Positions 18,842 to 31,063 of a stretch of DNA of 64,000 nucleotides are shown one piece after another. Origin of the DNA: Streptomyces sp. NBC_01775 (GTDB lineage Bacteria > Actinomycetota > Actinomycetes > Streptomycetales > Streptomycetaceae). The translations under genes were made by a program, and so were the position numbers. Numbering within the stretch: position 1 is the first letter of the stretch; the number at the start of each line of letters is the position of its first letter. The stretch spans positions 1,240,001-1,304,000 of the forward strand of contig NZ_CP109104.1 in assembly GCF_035917675.1 (NCBI RefSeq), given 5' to 3'. Below the pieces are notes generated by a model that saw only the letters and a list, made by a program, of their open reading frames with translations, was not told the DNA's origin and ran no database searches.

Positions 18842-19836
18842 ATCTCCTCCCAGGCGACGCGGGGATCGGCCAGCCCGTAGAGCAGGTCGGACAGCAGGTT
18901 CCCGGCGAGCACGGCGGCCGTCGCCAGGGTGGTCAGCGCTGCCAGCAGCGGGAAGTCCGCAGCGGTCGCGGCCTCCACGGTGGCCGAGGCGATCCCCGGC
19001 CAGCTGAAGACGGTCTCCACCAGCAGCGCTCCGGTGATCAGTTCGGGCACCCGTGACCCGACGAGCGTCAGCACGGGCAGCAGCCCCGAGCGCAGCGCGT
19101 GCCCGAGCAGCACGGTGCGCTCGGCCAGCCCCCTGGCCCGCGCGCCGCGCACCGCGTCCTCCTCCAGCGCGTCGCCGACGCCCTGGCGCACGTACAGCAG
19201 GAACCACGGCACCTGTGAGATGCCGAGCACCAGCGCGGGCAGCGCCAGATGGCGGACCAGCGAGCCGACGGTGACGGCGTCGCTGCCGGTGTCGGTCAGC
19301 CCGCCGGCCGGCAACACGCCGAGCTGGACGGCGAACAGCCAGATGCCCAGCAGCCCGAGCCAGAAGGGCGGCGCGGCCTCCAGGGTGTAGGAGACGGAGG
19401 TGACGGCCCGGTCGAGCGGCCCGCCCCTGCGGCGGGCCGCGGCCACGCCGAGCACGGTTCCGGCGAGCAGTGCGAAGGCGAAGCCGACGGCGCACAGCAG
19501 CACCGACCAGCCCAGCCGCTCCCCGATGACCTGGGTGACGGGCTGGCGCAGCGCGGTGGAGTCGCCGAAGTCGCCGGACAGCGCGCCGGTGAGCCAGTCC
19601 CACCAGCGCTGCGGGAAGGGCCCGTCGGCGTTGAGGTTGCGGCGGAGCTGGTCGAGGGTCTCCTGGGAGGCGCTGAGCCCGGCCGAGCCCGCGTACTGCT
19701 GAACGGGGTCGAACGGGGACGCGGCGGCGACGGCGAAGACCCCGAAGGTCACCGCCGCCAGCACCGGCAAGGAGGCCAGCAGCCGCCGCCCGACGAGGCG
19801 CGCGATGGGCGCCCACAGAGCGCGGCGGCCGGTCAC
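18838..19836 (-). CDS. nikB: ABC transporter permease, probable NikB
   Basis: A 332-residue permease of the DppB/NikB group with a first membrane helix at about residues 15-35, a long outside loop (QYAGSAGLSASQETLDQLRR to about residue 95) and five more membrane segments. The EAA-like loop is near residue 223 (GVGDALEEDAVRGARARGL). The GTG at 19836 overlaps the binding-protein stop as GTGA. With the permease at 17939 it forms the channel of the importer. Confidence 0.72.
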   Translation of the reverse strand: MTGRRALWAPIARLVGRRLLASLPVLAAVTFGVFAVAAASPFDPVQQYAGSAGLSASQETLDQLRRNLNADGPFPQRWWDWLTGALSGDFGDSTALRQPVTQVIGERLGWSVLLCAVGFAFALLAGTVLGVAAARRRGGPLDRAVTSVSYTLEAAPPFWLGLLGIWLFAVQLGVLPAGGLTDTGSDAVTVGSLVRHLALPALVLGISQVPWFLLYVRQGVGDALEEDAVRGARARGLAERTVLLGHALRSGLLPVLTLVGSRVPELITGALLVETVFSWPGIASATVEAATAADFPLLAALTTLATAAVLAGNLLSDLLYGLADPRVAWEEM

Positions 19837-21428
19837 TTCTGGGGCTGCCAGTCCTGGACGTTCCACCAGGGTCCGGCGCCGATGCCGTGGTCGTGCGGCT
19901 CGACCTGGGTGGTCAGGCCCCGCCACTTGTCGTTGATCACATAGACGTGGTCGATGTGGGTGAGGAAGGTGTAGCCCGGGTTCTTCTCGAGGGCCTGCTG
20001 TGCCTTGTCGTAGGCGGCCTCGCGGGCGGACTCGTCGCGGCTGCGGCGGCCCTTGTCCAACTGCTCGTCGACGGTCTTGTCGCGGTAGTGGCCCATGTTG
20101 TTCCAGCCGTCGCCGATCTGCGAGGAGTGCAGGGTCGGGTAGAGGTCGAAGTCGGGGTCGGCGGGGAAGCCGTTGCCCATCAGCATCGCGTCGTGCTTGA
20201 GCTTGGGGCGGATGACCTCTCGGCTGCCGGCCTGGACCTTGATGTCGATGCCGGCCTTCTTGGCGTCGGAGGCGTAGGCCAGCGCGTGGTCCTGGCGCAG
20301 CTTGTCGCCGGAGAAGTACCAGAGGGTGAAGGCGGCGCGCTTGCCGTCCTTCTCCCGGACGCCGTCCTCGCCCGGCTTCCAGCCCGCCTTGTCGAGGATC
20401 TTCTTCGCGCCGGCCAGGTCGTGGGAGCGTTCGGTGCCCTTGGCGAACCACGGCCCGTCCACCGGCAGCGGCCCGTAGGCGGGCTTGCCCGCGCCGTTGA
20501 GGACGGACTTCACGATGGCCTTGCGGTCGACGGCCCGGTCGAGGGCGCGGCGCACCGCCTTGTCGCCGGTCACCGGGTTGTCGGTGGGGAGCGTCACGGC
20601 GCGGTAGTCGGCGGTCTTGGCGCTGAAGGTGCGCTTGTCGCCGTCCTTCTCGTACGCCCTGGCGAGGTTGGGCGGGAGGATGGCGCCGTCCAGGTCTCCG
20701 GAGCGCAGCCGGGTGGCGCGTACGTCGTCGTCCTCGATGACCGCGACGGTGAACCGCTCGACCTTCGGCTTGCCGCCCCAGTAGTGCGGGTTGGCCCTGA
20801 AGCTGAGCTTCTCGCCCTTGCGCCAGCTGGTGAGGATGTAGGGCCCCGTGCCGACGGGCTTGGTGTTGTACGCGCCGGTGTTGACGTTCGTGCGGCTCGC
20901 GACGGCCTGGGAGGCGATGGGCAGAACGGTGCGCTCGGCGAAGGCCGCGTAGGGGTACTTCAGCGTGAAGACGACCTTGTGGTCCCCCTCGGCGCGGACG
21001 TTCTTGAGCGCGTCCAGCTCGCCCTTGGAGGCATTGTTGGTCTTCTTGCCGAGGATCGTCTTGTACGTGTAGACGACGTCCTTCGCGGTGAAGGGCTTGC
21101 CGTCGCTGAATTCGACGCCCTCGCGGAGGGTGAAGGTGTAGGTCTTTCCGTCGGAGCCGACCTTGGGCAGTTCCTCGGCGAGGGCCGGCTTGAGCCGCAT
21201 CCGCGCGTCGTGGGTCAGGAGGCCGTCGAATATCTTCGAATTGCCCTCCTTGCCGTATCCGAGCAGCGGGCTGAGGGTCTCGGGCTCCTGTGCGACGCCG
21301 ACGGTGACGGAGTCCGTGCCGCCGCCCGCGCCGCCGCTGTCGCTGGGCGCCGAGCAGGCAGCGGCGCCCGCGAGGACCGCGGCTGCGGTCGCTGTGGCGG
21401 CGGCTGTCCGTACCGTCCGGGCAGTCAT
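19833..21428 (-). CDS. nikA: Substrate-binding lipoprotein, probable NikA
   Basis: A 531-residue extracellular family 5 solute-binding protein (peptide/nickel class). The signal is short and Ala-rich, ending in a lipobox-like AGAAAC at about residue 25, so it is probably a lipoprotein. Family marks include LREGVEFSDGKPFTAKDVVYTYK near 100, TGPYILTSWRKGE near 195 and RRALDRAVDRKAIV near 290. The C-terminal part is rich in His (THIDHVYV and VEPHDHGIG), which would suit metal or metal-ligand binding. ATG at 21428 is preferred over GTG at 21437 because AAGGGG lies 10 nt before the ATG. It heads the operon behind a Nur-box-like palindrome. Confidence 0.72.
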   Translation of the reverse strand: MTARTVRTAAATATAAAVLAGAAACSAPSDSGGAGGGTDSVTVGVAQEPETLSPLLGYGKEGNSKIFDGLLTHDARMRLKPALAEELPKVGSDGKTYTFTLREGVEFSDGKPFTAKDVVYTYKTILGKKTNNASKGELDALKNVRAEGDHKVVFTLKYPYAAFAERTVLPIASQAVASRTNVNTGAYNTKPVGTGPYILTSWRKGEKLSFRANPHYWGGKPKVERFTVAVIEDDDVRATRLRSGDLDGAILPPNLARAYEKDGDKRTFSAKTADYRAVTLPTDNPVTGDKAVRRALDRAVDRKAIVKSVLNGAGKPAYGPLPVDGPWFAKGTERSHDLAGAKKILDKAGWKPGEDGVREKDGKRAAFTLWYFSGDKLRQDHALAYASDAKKAGIDIKVQAGSREVIRPKLKHDAMLMGNGFPADPDFDLYPTLHSSQIGDGWNNMGHYRDKTVDEQLDKGRRSRDESAREAAYDKAQQALEKNPGYTFLTHIDHVYVINDKWRGLTTQVEPHDHGIGAGPWWNVQDWQPQK

Positions 21429-21462
21429 GTGTGGCACACCCCTTGTTCAAGATCACAAGTTC

Positions 21463-21479
21463 TTGCGAACGACTCGCAA
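21463..21479. promoter_or_regulatory. Nur-box-like palindrome before nik operon
   Basis: TTGCGA-ACGAC-TCGCAA is a perfect 6-bp inverted repeat with 5-nt centre, 35 bp upstream of the binding-protein start. It matches the known Nur (nickel-dependent Fur-family repressor) box layout tTGCaa-N5-ttGCAA at the conserved bases. On the minus strand the left TTGCGA can be the -35 hexamer of a promoter with TGATCT 18 bp further, so bound Nur would block transcription. Confidence 0.65.
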
Positions 21480-21708
21480 TTAAATCATGGGCCGGAGGAT
21501 CACCCTCCGACTACCTTTGTGCCGCCCCGGGAGGTCGATCGGGCATGCGCCGGAGTGCTATGCCCCAATACCTCCGGTACGTGGCGACAGGATCCGATGA
21601 GATCCAGTCGCAGAACCACCATTTCCTTCCGCCCGCCGCATCCGGGTCAGTAGCCTCGTGCACTCGACCGGAACTCCCCGGTGAATTCAGCGAGCTGGAG
21701 ACCCCTTG

Positions 21709-22530
21709 ATGGAACGTCCCGCCTGGGCCCCACAGGGCATCGATCTCAATGTGGCGAGCGTGTCGCGGATGTACGACTACTACCTCGGCGGCTCGCACAA
21801 CTTCGAGGTCGACAGGGAGACCGCGCGACGCGCGATCCAGGCGTGGCCGGGACTGCCCAGGGTCATGCAGACGAACCGGGCCTTCATGCGCCGTGCGATC
21901 CGCTTCGCGGTGGCCGAGGGCGTCACCCAGTTCCTCGACATCGGCTCGGGCATCCCCACCTTCGGCAACGTCCACGAGGTCGCCCACGCCCTCGACCGGG
22001 ACGCCCGCGTCGTCTACGTCGACAACGACCCGGTGGCCGTGGCGCACAGCCGCGCGGTGGTGGAGGGCGACGCGCGGGTCGGCATCGTCTCCGCCGACTT
22101 CCGCTCGCCGCAGGACATCCTGGAGAGTCCCGAGGTCGAGGCGATCTTGGACATGGACAGACCGGTCGCGCTGATGCTGGTCGCCCTCCTGCACTTCGTC
22201 GAGGACCGCGACGAACCCGCGAAGACCATCGCCGAGTTGGCCCGCGCGCTGGCCCCCGGCAGCCTCCTGATGATCTCGCACGGCTCCGGCGACTGCGGCC
22301 CCCGGCGCGACGGCACCAGCGCGCTGCGCAAGGTCTACGAGTCCGCGAGCTCGCCGCTGATACCGCGCTCCAAAGACGAAATCGCCCGCTTCTTCGAGGA
22401 CTTCGAGATGATCGACCCGGGCCTCGTCCCGATCCCCAGATGGCGCCCCGACAATCCCGCCGAACAGGAGGACGCCACCGTCCTCGCCGGCTTCGCCGGA
22501 GTGGGCCGCAAGGCAGGACTGGCCGGGTGA
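21709..22530 (+). CDS. DUF574/PF04672 SAM-dependent methyltransferase
   Basis: A 273-residue PF04672 protein and the third of its family in the window. Motifs are SVSRMYDYYLGGSHNFEVDR near residue 18, FLDIGSGIPTFGNVHEVAHA near 77 and VVYVDNDPVAVAHSRAVV near 102. A GGAG lies 8 nt before ATG 21709. Its stop TGA overlaps the GTG start of the next gene (GTGA), which encodes a c-di-GMP enzyme, so the two proteins are made in a coupled way. Upstream it is divergent from the nickel-type ABC operon. Confidence 0.9.
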   Translation: MERPAWAPQGIDLNVASVSRMYDYYLGGSHNFEVDRETARRAIQAWPGLPRVMQTNRAFMRRAIRFAVAEGVTQFLDIGSGIPTFGNVHEVAHALDRDARVVYVDNDPVAVAHSRAVVEGDARVGIVSADFRSPQDILESPEVEAILDMDRPVALMLVALLHFVEDRDEPAKTIAELARALAPGSLLMISHGSGDCGPRRDGTSALRKVYESASSPLIPRSKDEIARFFEDFEMIDPGLVPIPRWRPDNPAEQEDATVLAGFAGVGRKAGLAG

Positions 22531-24671
22531 CCTCCGAGGACGAGCGCGAGGGGCTCGATGACGGCAGCGAGGACGGACTGCGCCGCTTCGCGAGGATCTG
22601 GAGCCGCGCGATCTACCCGGCCACGCAGACCTCCCTGACCCGCGCGGAGCTGGAGGACTTCCTCCACCCGCTGGCCCGTCGCCTGGGCGACGCGCTGCAC
22701 GCCCACCCGTTCACCCCGGCACCGGGCCGCGAGGTCGGCGAAGCGCTGGTCGCCGCGCACTGCACCAGCCCCGACGCGCTCCCGCACATCCTCGGCGTCG
22801 TCGAGTCCTACCTCGTGCTCTACGGCAGCGCCCCCGGCCTGCTCGACGTGGACGACGCCAGGTCGCGCTGCGCCAGGCTCCAGCACGCCATGGCCGCCGG
22901 CTTCACCCGCGCCGTGCGCGAGCGCACCCTCGCCGAGCAAGAGGCGCTCTCCCGCGCCGCGCTCGCCGCCCAGTCGGCCGTCGGAGAGGCACTGCACGCC
23001 TCGGAGACCCGCTTCCGCACCGTCTTCAAGGACGCCACCATCGGCATCGGCATCGCCGACATGAGCGGCCGGCTGCGCGACGCCAACGGCGCCCTCGCCC
23101 GGATGTTCGGGCACTCGGAGGAGGAGATGCGCCGCCGCAACATCAACGACTGGGTGCATCCCGACGACGCCCCCGAGGTGTGGCGGCTCCACCGCGAGCT
23201 GGCCCGCGGCGAGCGCGACCACTTCCGCGTCGAGAAGCCCTACCAGCGCCCCGACGGCACGGTGCTGTGGACCAACCTCACGGTCTCCCTGCTGCGGGAC
23301 GCCGAGGGGGAGCCGCGCTACCAGCTCGCGCTCATGGAGGACATCACCGAGCGCCGCCTGCTCCACCTGCGGCTGCGCTACGAGGCCACCCACGACGAGC
23401 TGACCGGGCTGCCCAACCGCACGCTGTTCGCCGAGCGCCTCGACCGGATCCTGGCGCCGAGCAGCGGGGTGAGCCGGTTCGGGCTGTGCTACCTCGACAT
23501 CGACGGCTTCAAGACCGTCAACGACAGCCTGGGGCACGCCGTCGGCGACCAGCTGCTGATCTCCGTCGCCGAGCGCATCCAGTCCTGCACCACCGCGCCC
23601 GCGCATCTGGTGGCCCGGATCGGCGGGGACGAGTTCGTCATCCTGATCTCCGACCCTGCCAACCGCGAGGAGGTCACCGGCCTGGCGCGCGCCGCGCTGG
23701 CCGCGCTGGCCACCCCCATCTCCGTGGACGGGCGCGAGCTGTCCGTACGCGCCAGCATCGGCATCGTCGAGGGCCGCTCGGGCGAGCTGGAGCCCGCCGA
23801 GGTGCTGCGCAGCGCGGACATCACGATGTACCGCGCCAAGGACGCCGGCGGCAACCGCTACGAGCTGGCCGACCCCGACTCGGACGCGCGCGCCATAGAC
23901 CGGCACAGCCTCACCAACCACCTGCCCGCCGCGCTGGAGCGGGACGAGTTCTTCCTGGAGTACCAGCCGCTCATCCGGATGAGCGACGGCAAGGTCGACG
24001 GCGCCGAGGCGCTGGTGCGCTGGAAGCATCCGGTGCACGGCAGGCTGGGCCCCGACCGCTTCATACCGCTGGCCGAACACACCGGGCTCATCGTGCCGTT
24101 GGGGCGCTGGGTGCTGGAGCAGGCCGTGGCCCAGACCAGCACCTGGGCGGGCGGGAAGCCGCTGCGCGTGAACGTCAACCTCTCGCCGCGCCAGCTGCAC
24201 CACCCGGACCTGGTGCCCGACACCATCGCCGTTCTGGAGGCCGCGGGGGTGTCCCCGTCCTCACTGTGCCTGGAGGTCACCGAGAGCGCGCTGATCGGCG
24301 CGGACGAGGCCGAGCTGAAGCCGCTGTGGCAGCTGGCGGAGCTGGGGGTGGACATCGCGCTGGACGACTTCGGCACGGGCTACTCCAACCTCGCCAACCT
24401 GCGCAAGCTGCCCGCCACCACCCTCAAGCTCGACCGCTCCTTCACCCAGGGACTCCAGCGCCACCCCTCCGACCCGGTCGATGTCACCTTCGTCGAGGGC
24501 ATCGTCTCGCTGGCGCACGCGCTGGGCCTGGCGGTGACCGTGGAGGGCGTGGAGACGGAGCACCAGGCCGCCCAGCTGCGCGACCTGGGGTGCGACACGG
24601 CGCAGGGCTGGTACTACGCGCGGCCGTCCTCGGCCGCCGAGTTCGCGAAGGACTGGGCCATCACGGGGTGA
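22527..24671 (+). CDS. PAS-GGDEF-EAL cyclic-di-GMP synthase/phosphodiesterase
   Basis: A 714-residue cytoplasmic protein. Residues 1-150 form a helical, uncharacterised N-terminal region. A PAS domain covers about 160-285 (FKDATIGIGIADMSGRLRDA to MEDITERR), a GGDEF domain about 288-450 (DELTGLPNRT, then intact IGGDEF near 366) and an EAL domain about 460-705 (EALVRWKHP, EVTESAL, DDFGTGYSNL, TLKLDRSF, VEGVET all present). Both active sites look intact, so it could make and break c-di-GMP, a key developmental signal in Streptomyces. Size and order recall RmdA of S. coelicolor. It starts with GTG in a 4-nt overlap with the methyltransferase gene. Confidence 0.92.
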   Translation: MTSEDEREGLDDGSEDGLRRFARIWSRAIYPATQTSLTRAELEDFLHPLARRLGDALHAHPFTPAPGREVGEALVAAHCTSPDALPHILGVVESYLVLYGSAPGLLDVDDARSRCARLQHAMAAGFTRAVRERTLAEQEALSRAALAAQSAVGEALHASETRFRTVFKDATIGIGIADMSGRLRDANGALARMFGHSEEEMRRRNINDWVHPDDAPEVWRLHRELARGERDHFRVEKPYQRPDGTVLWTNLTVSLLRDAEGEPRYQLALMEDITERRLLHLRLRYEATHDELTGLPNRTLFAERLDRILAPSSGVSRFGLCYLDIDGFKTVNDSLGHAVGDQLLISVAERIQSCTTAPAHLVARIGGDEFVILISDPANREEVTGLARAALAALATPISVDGRELSVRASIGIVEGRSGELEPAEVLRSADITMYRAKDAGGNRYELADPDSDARAIDRHSLTNHLPAALERDEFFLEYQPLIRMSDGKVDGAEALVRWKHPVHGRLGPDRFIPLAEHTGLIVPLGRWVLEQAVAQTSTWAGGKPLRVNVNLSPRQLHHPDLVPDTIAVLEAAGVSPSSLCLEVTESALIGADEAELKPLWQLAELGVDIALDDFGTGYSNLANLRKLPATTLKLDRSFTQGLQRHPSDPVDVTFVEGIVSLAHALGLAVTVEGVETEHQAAQLRDLGCDTAQGWYYARPSSAAEFAKDWAITG

Positions 24672-24687
24672 CCGGGCAGGGGCCCGG
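24672..24687. terminator. Short GC hairpin between convergent genes
   Basis: CCGGGC-AGGG-GCCCGG directly follows the stop of the PAS-GGDEF-EAL gene and lies 12 bp beyond the stop of the hydrolase gene on the other strand. It has a perfect 6-bp stem and no T-run, as is usual for candidate terminators in this genus. Confidence 0.4.
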
Positions 24688-24698
24688 CCACCGGGCGC

Positions 24699-25634
24699 CT
24701 ACCGGCCGGCCACCAGGTGAGCCTCGAACCACTCCAGCAGATCGGCCTGGACCTCGTCCCGGTTGGTCTCGTTGAGGATCTCGTGCCGCGCCTGCGGGTA
24801 GCCGCGCCAGCTCAGGTCGCGCAGGCCCAAGTAGCGGTAGTCCTCCAGGAGTTCGTAGACGAGCGTCATGCCCTGGTTGCACGGGTCGAGCTCGCCCACG
24901 GCGACGTGCACGGGCAGCTCACGGGGAATCCTGGCGAGCTGGGCCGGATCGTTGATCTTGCGGGAGCCGAGCACCCAGTCGAGCGAGAGCCCCGCGCTGA
25001 ACGCGAAGCCGCACCGCTCGTCCTGAGCGTAGCGATCGACCTCCGCCTCGTCGCGCGAGAGCCACTCGAAGCCGGTGCGGTGCGGGAAGGCGTCGTTGAA
25101 GGAGCCGAACAGCTCGGGAACGAAGCCGGAGACCGCGTCGCGCCCGCCCTTCACGATCTCCTCCTCCAGCCGCCGGATGTCGCTTTCCGCCTCACTGCCC
25201 GGCAGCGAGCGGAAGGTCCCCGAGAGCACCAGCCCGCTCAGCCCCGACCCGTGCTCCTGGGCGTAGTCCCGGGCCAGTTGGGAGCCCATGCTGTGCCCGA
25301 GGAAGAAGAACGGGGCGCCGTCGGGGACCTCGGCGCGCACACGGTCGCCGATCTGCTTGAGATCGGCGACCGTGCTGCGCCAGCCCTCGGCGCCGACCGC
25401 GCCGTAGCCCCCGGTGTGCTGGGCCGTCGCGCCGTGGCCCCGGTGGTCCGAGGCGACGACGGCGAGGCCGTGCCCGGTCAAGAAGCGCGCGAACCGGTCG
25501 TAGCGCTGGGCGTGTTCGGCGGCGCCGTGCGCGATCTGGACCAGCGCCCGCACCTCGCTCTCGGGCAGCCAGGTGTACGTCGCCACCGGCGTCCCGTCCG
25601 CAACCGTCGTGAAATCGTCGCGCCGTCCTGCCAC
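24699..25634 (-). CDS. Alpha/beta hydrolase (monoacylglycerol lipase-like)
   Basis: A 311-residue serine hydrolase of the Hydrolase_4 (S33/monoacylglycerol lipase) group. The nucleophile Ser lies in LGHSMGSQLARDYA near residue 115, the oxyanion segment in AHGAAEHAQRYDRFA near 36. The acid is probably Asp in VGELDPCNQG near 252 and the His in PQARHEILNE near 283. It likely cleaves acyl esters in the cytoplasm; no signal peptide is seen. GTG at 25634 has AAGGGG upstream. It lies 51 bp after the beta-galactosidase gene on the same strand and may be cotranscribed with it. Confidence 0.85.
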   Translation of the reverse strand: MAGRRDDFTTVADGTPVATYTWLPESEVRALVQIAHGAAEHAQRYDRFARFLTGHGLAVVASDHRGHGATAQHTGGYGAVGAEGWRSTVADLKQIGDRVRAEVPDGAPFFFLGHSMGSQLARDYAQEHGSGLSGLVLSGTFRSLPGSEAESDIRRLEEEIVKGGRDAVSGFVPELFGSFNDAFPHRTGFEWLSRDEAEVDRYAQDERCGFAFSAGLSLDWVLGSRKINDPAQLARIPRELPVHVAVGELDPCNQGMTLVYELLEDYRYLGLRDLSWRGYPQARHEILNETNRDEVQADLLEWFEAHLVAGR

Positions 25635-25685
25635 GTCCAGCCCCTTCGCCGTCCCTCGCTGTGCTCTGTGCGGTCCCGCCGGGGA

Positions 25686-29593
<3,908 letters not shown>

Positions 29594-30162
29594 GCGGACT
29601 CCATGAATCGATCAGATGCTGCACCAGTGAGACCAGGACTCCCGCGCCCGAGCTGGCGTGCCGGGCGTCGCAGAGCACGACCGGCACCTCGGGCTTGAGG
29701 TCTATCGCGGCACGTACTTCGTCAGGGTCGTAGTGGAAGGCGCCGTCGAACTCGTTGACGGCGACGATGAAGCCGATGCCTCTTCGCTCGAAGAAGTCCA
29801 CTGCGGAGAAGCAGTGTTCGAGCCTGCGGGTGTCGGCGAGCACCACGGCGCCCAGCGCCCCCGCGCACAGCTCGTCCCACAGGAACCAGAAGCGCTCCTG
29901 GCCGGGGGTGCCGAAGAGATAGAGGACGTGCTTGGAGCCGAGGGAGATGCGGCCGAAGTCCATGGCCACGGTCGTCGTCGACTTGTTCTCCACCCCGGTC
30001 AGGTCGTCCGTGCCCACGCCGGCCTGCGTGAGCAGTTCCTCGGTGCTCAGCGGTTCGATCTCGCTGACGGCGCCGACGAAGGTGGTCTTGCCGACCCCGA
30101 AGCCTCCCGCCACCAGGATCTTCAGCGCCGTGGGAAAGGGGTCCGCGGGCGGCATGTTCGTC

Positions 30163-30606
30163 TCAGAGTCGTTTACGGAGCCCATCCAGCACCGCCTCCA
30201 ACAGTTCTCGGTCGGTCGGATCGGGGCCCAACGGCGCGCGTGAGGGGGCCCGCGCGGAGATCGCCCCGCAGTCGGCCAGGTCCGACAGCAGGACCTTGGT
30301 GACGACGGCCGGCAGCCGTATCTGTGCCGCGAGTTCGGCCACCGAGACCGGGCCGCCGCACAGGCCCAGGACCTGGGTGTGGTCGGGGCCCAGATAGCTC
30401 TGGGGGCGGGCGCCGGTGGCCATCACCAGGGTCATCAGGTCGAAGTGCGCGGTGGGCCTGGTGCGTCCGTCGCAGACGGTGTACGGCCTGACCAGCCGGC
30501 CCGCGTCGTCGTCCAGCAGCGGGGGCGCCCCCCGCACTCCCGCGGCGTCCGCACGCGGCTTCCGCACACTGCGGGGGCCGCCGGGACCCTGCTGGGGAGT
30601 GCGCAT
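30163..30606 (-). CDS. cvnC: CvnC DUF742 protein
   Basis: A 147-residue DUF742 protein, third gene of the conservon. Family marks are RLVRPYTVCDGRT near residue 37, DLMTLVMATG near 56 and HTQVLGLCGGPVSVAELAAQ near 76, with LPAVVTKVLLSDLADCG after. The start at MRTPQQGP is 8 nt after the cvnB stop; the in-frame extension upstream is a shadow of cvnB and cvnA. Confidence 0.9.
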   Translation of the reverse strand: MRTPQQGPGGPRSVRKPRADAAGVRGAPPLLDDDAGRLVRPYTVCDGRTRPTAHFDLMTLVMATGARPQSYLGPDHTQVLGLCGGPVSVAELAAQIRLPAVVTKVLLSDLADCGAISARAPSRAPLGPDPTDRELLEAVLDGLRKRL

Positions 30607-30614
30607 CGGCGGCC

Positions 30615-31031
30615 TCAGTGCCCCACGCGCTGCCGTGCGGGTGTCACAAGACAGGGACGGACGCTCTTGACCAGCATCGCCATCTCGTACCCCAGCACCG
30701 CGGCATCCGCCTCGCGGCCCGCCAGCACAGCCAGGCAGGCTCCCTGTCCCGCCGTGGAGACGAAGAGCAGCGAGACCTCCAGCTCGACCACCACCTGCCG
30801 CACCTCCCCGCCCTCCCCCAGCCGGACCCCCGCGCTGCGGGCCAGGGAGTAGAGGCCGGAGGCGAGCGCCGCCATGTGGTCGGCGGTGTCGGGCTCCAGT
30901 CCGTGCACGGCTTTCACCAGCCCGTCGGAGGACAGCAGCAGCGCGCTGTTGGTATGCGGTACGCGCTGCACCAGACCGGTCAACAGCCAGGAGAGGTCGG
31001 TGTTCTGCCCCGCCGGGGCTTCGCTCACCAT
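30615..31031 (-). CDS. cvnB: CvnB roadblock/LC7 domain protein
   Basis: A 138-residue roadblock/LC7 protein of the MglB type, which modulates the CvnD GTPase. Core: LSWLLTGLVQRVPHTNSALL near residue 13, SSDGLVKAVHGL near 34 and the GACLAVLAGREAD strand near 96. It is the second gene of the conservon, 32 bp after cvnA, with AAGGAG about 12 nt before the ATG. Confidence 0.92.
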   Translation of the reverse strand: MVSEAPAGQNTDLSWLLTGLVQRVPHTNSALLLSSDGLVKAVHGLEPDTADHMAALASGLYSLARSAGVRLGEGGEVRQVVVELEVSLLFVSTAGQGACLAVLAGREADAAVLGYEMAMLVKSVRPCLVTPARQRVGH

Positions 31032-31063
31032 GATCGCGTTCTTCTCCTTGAGGGCGGGCCACG

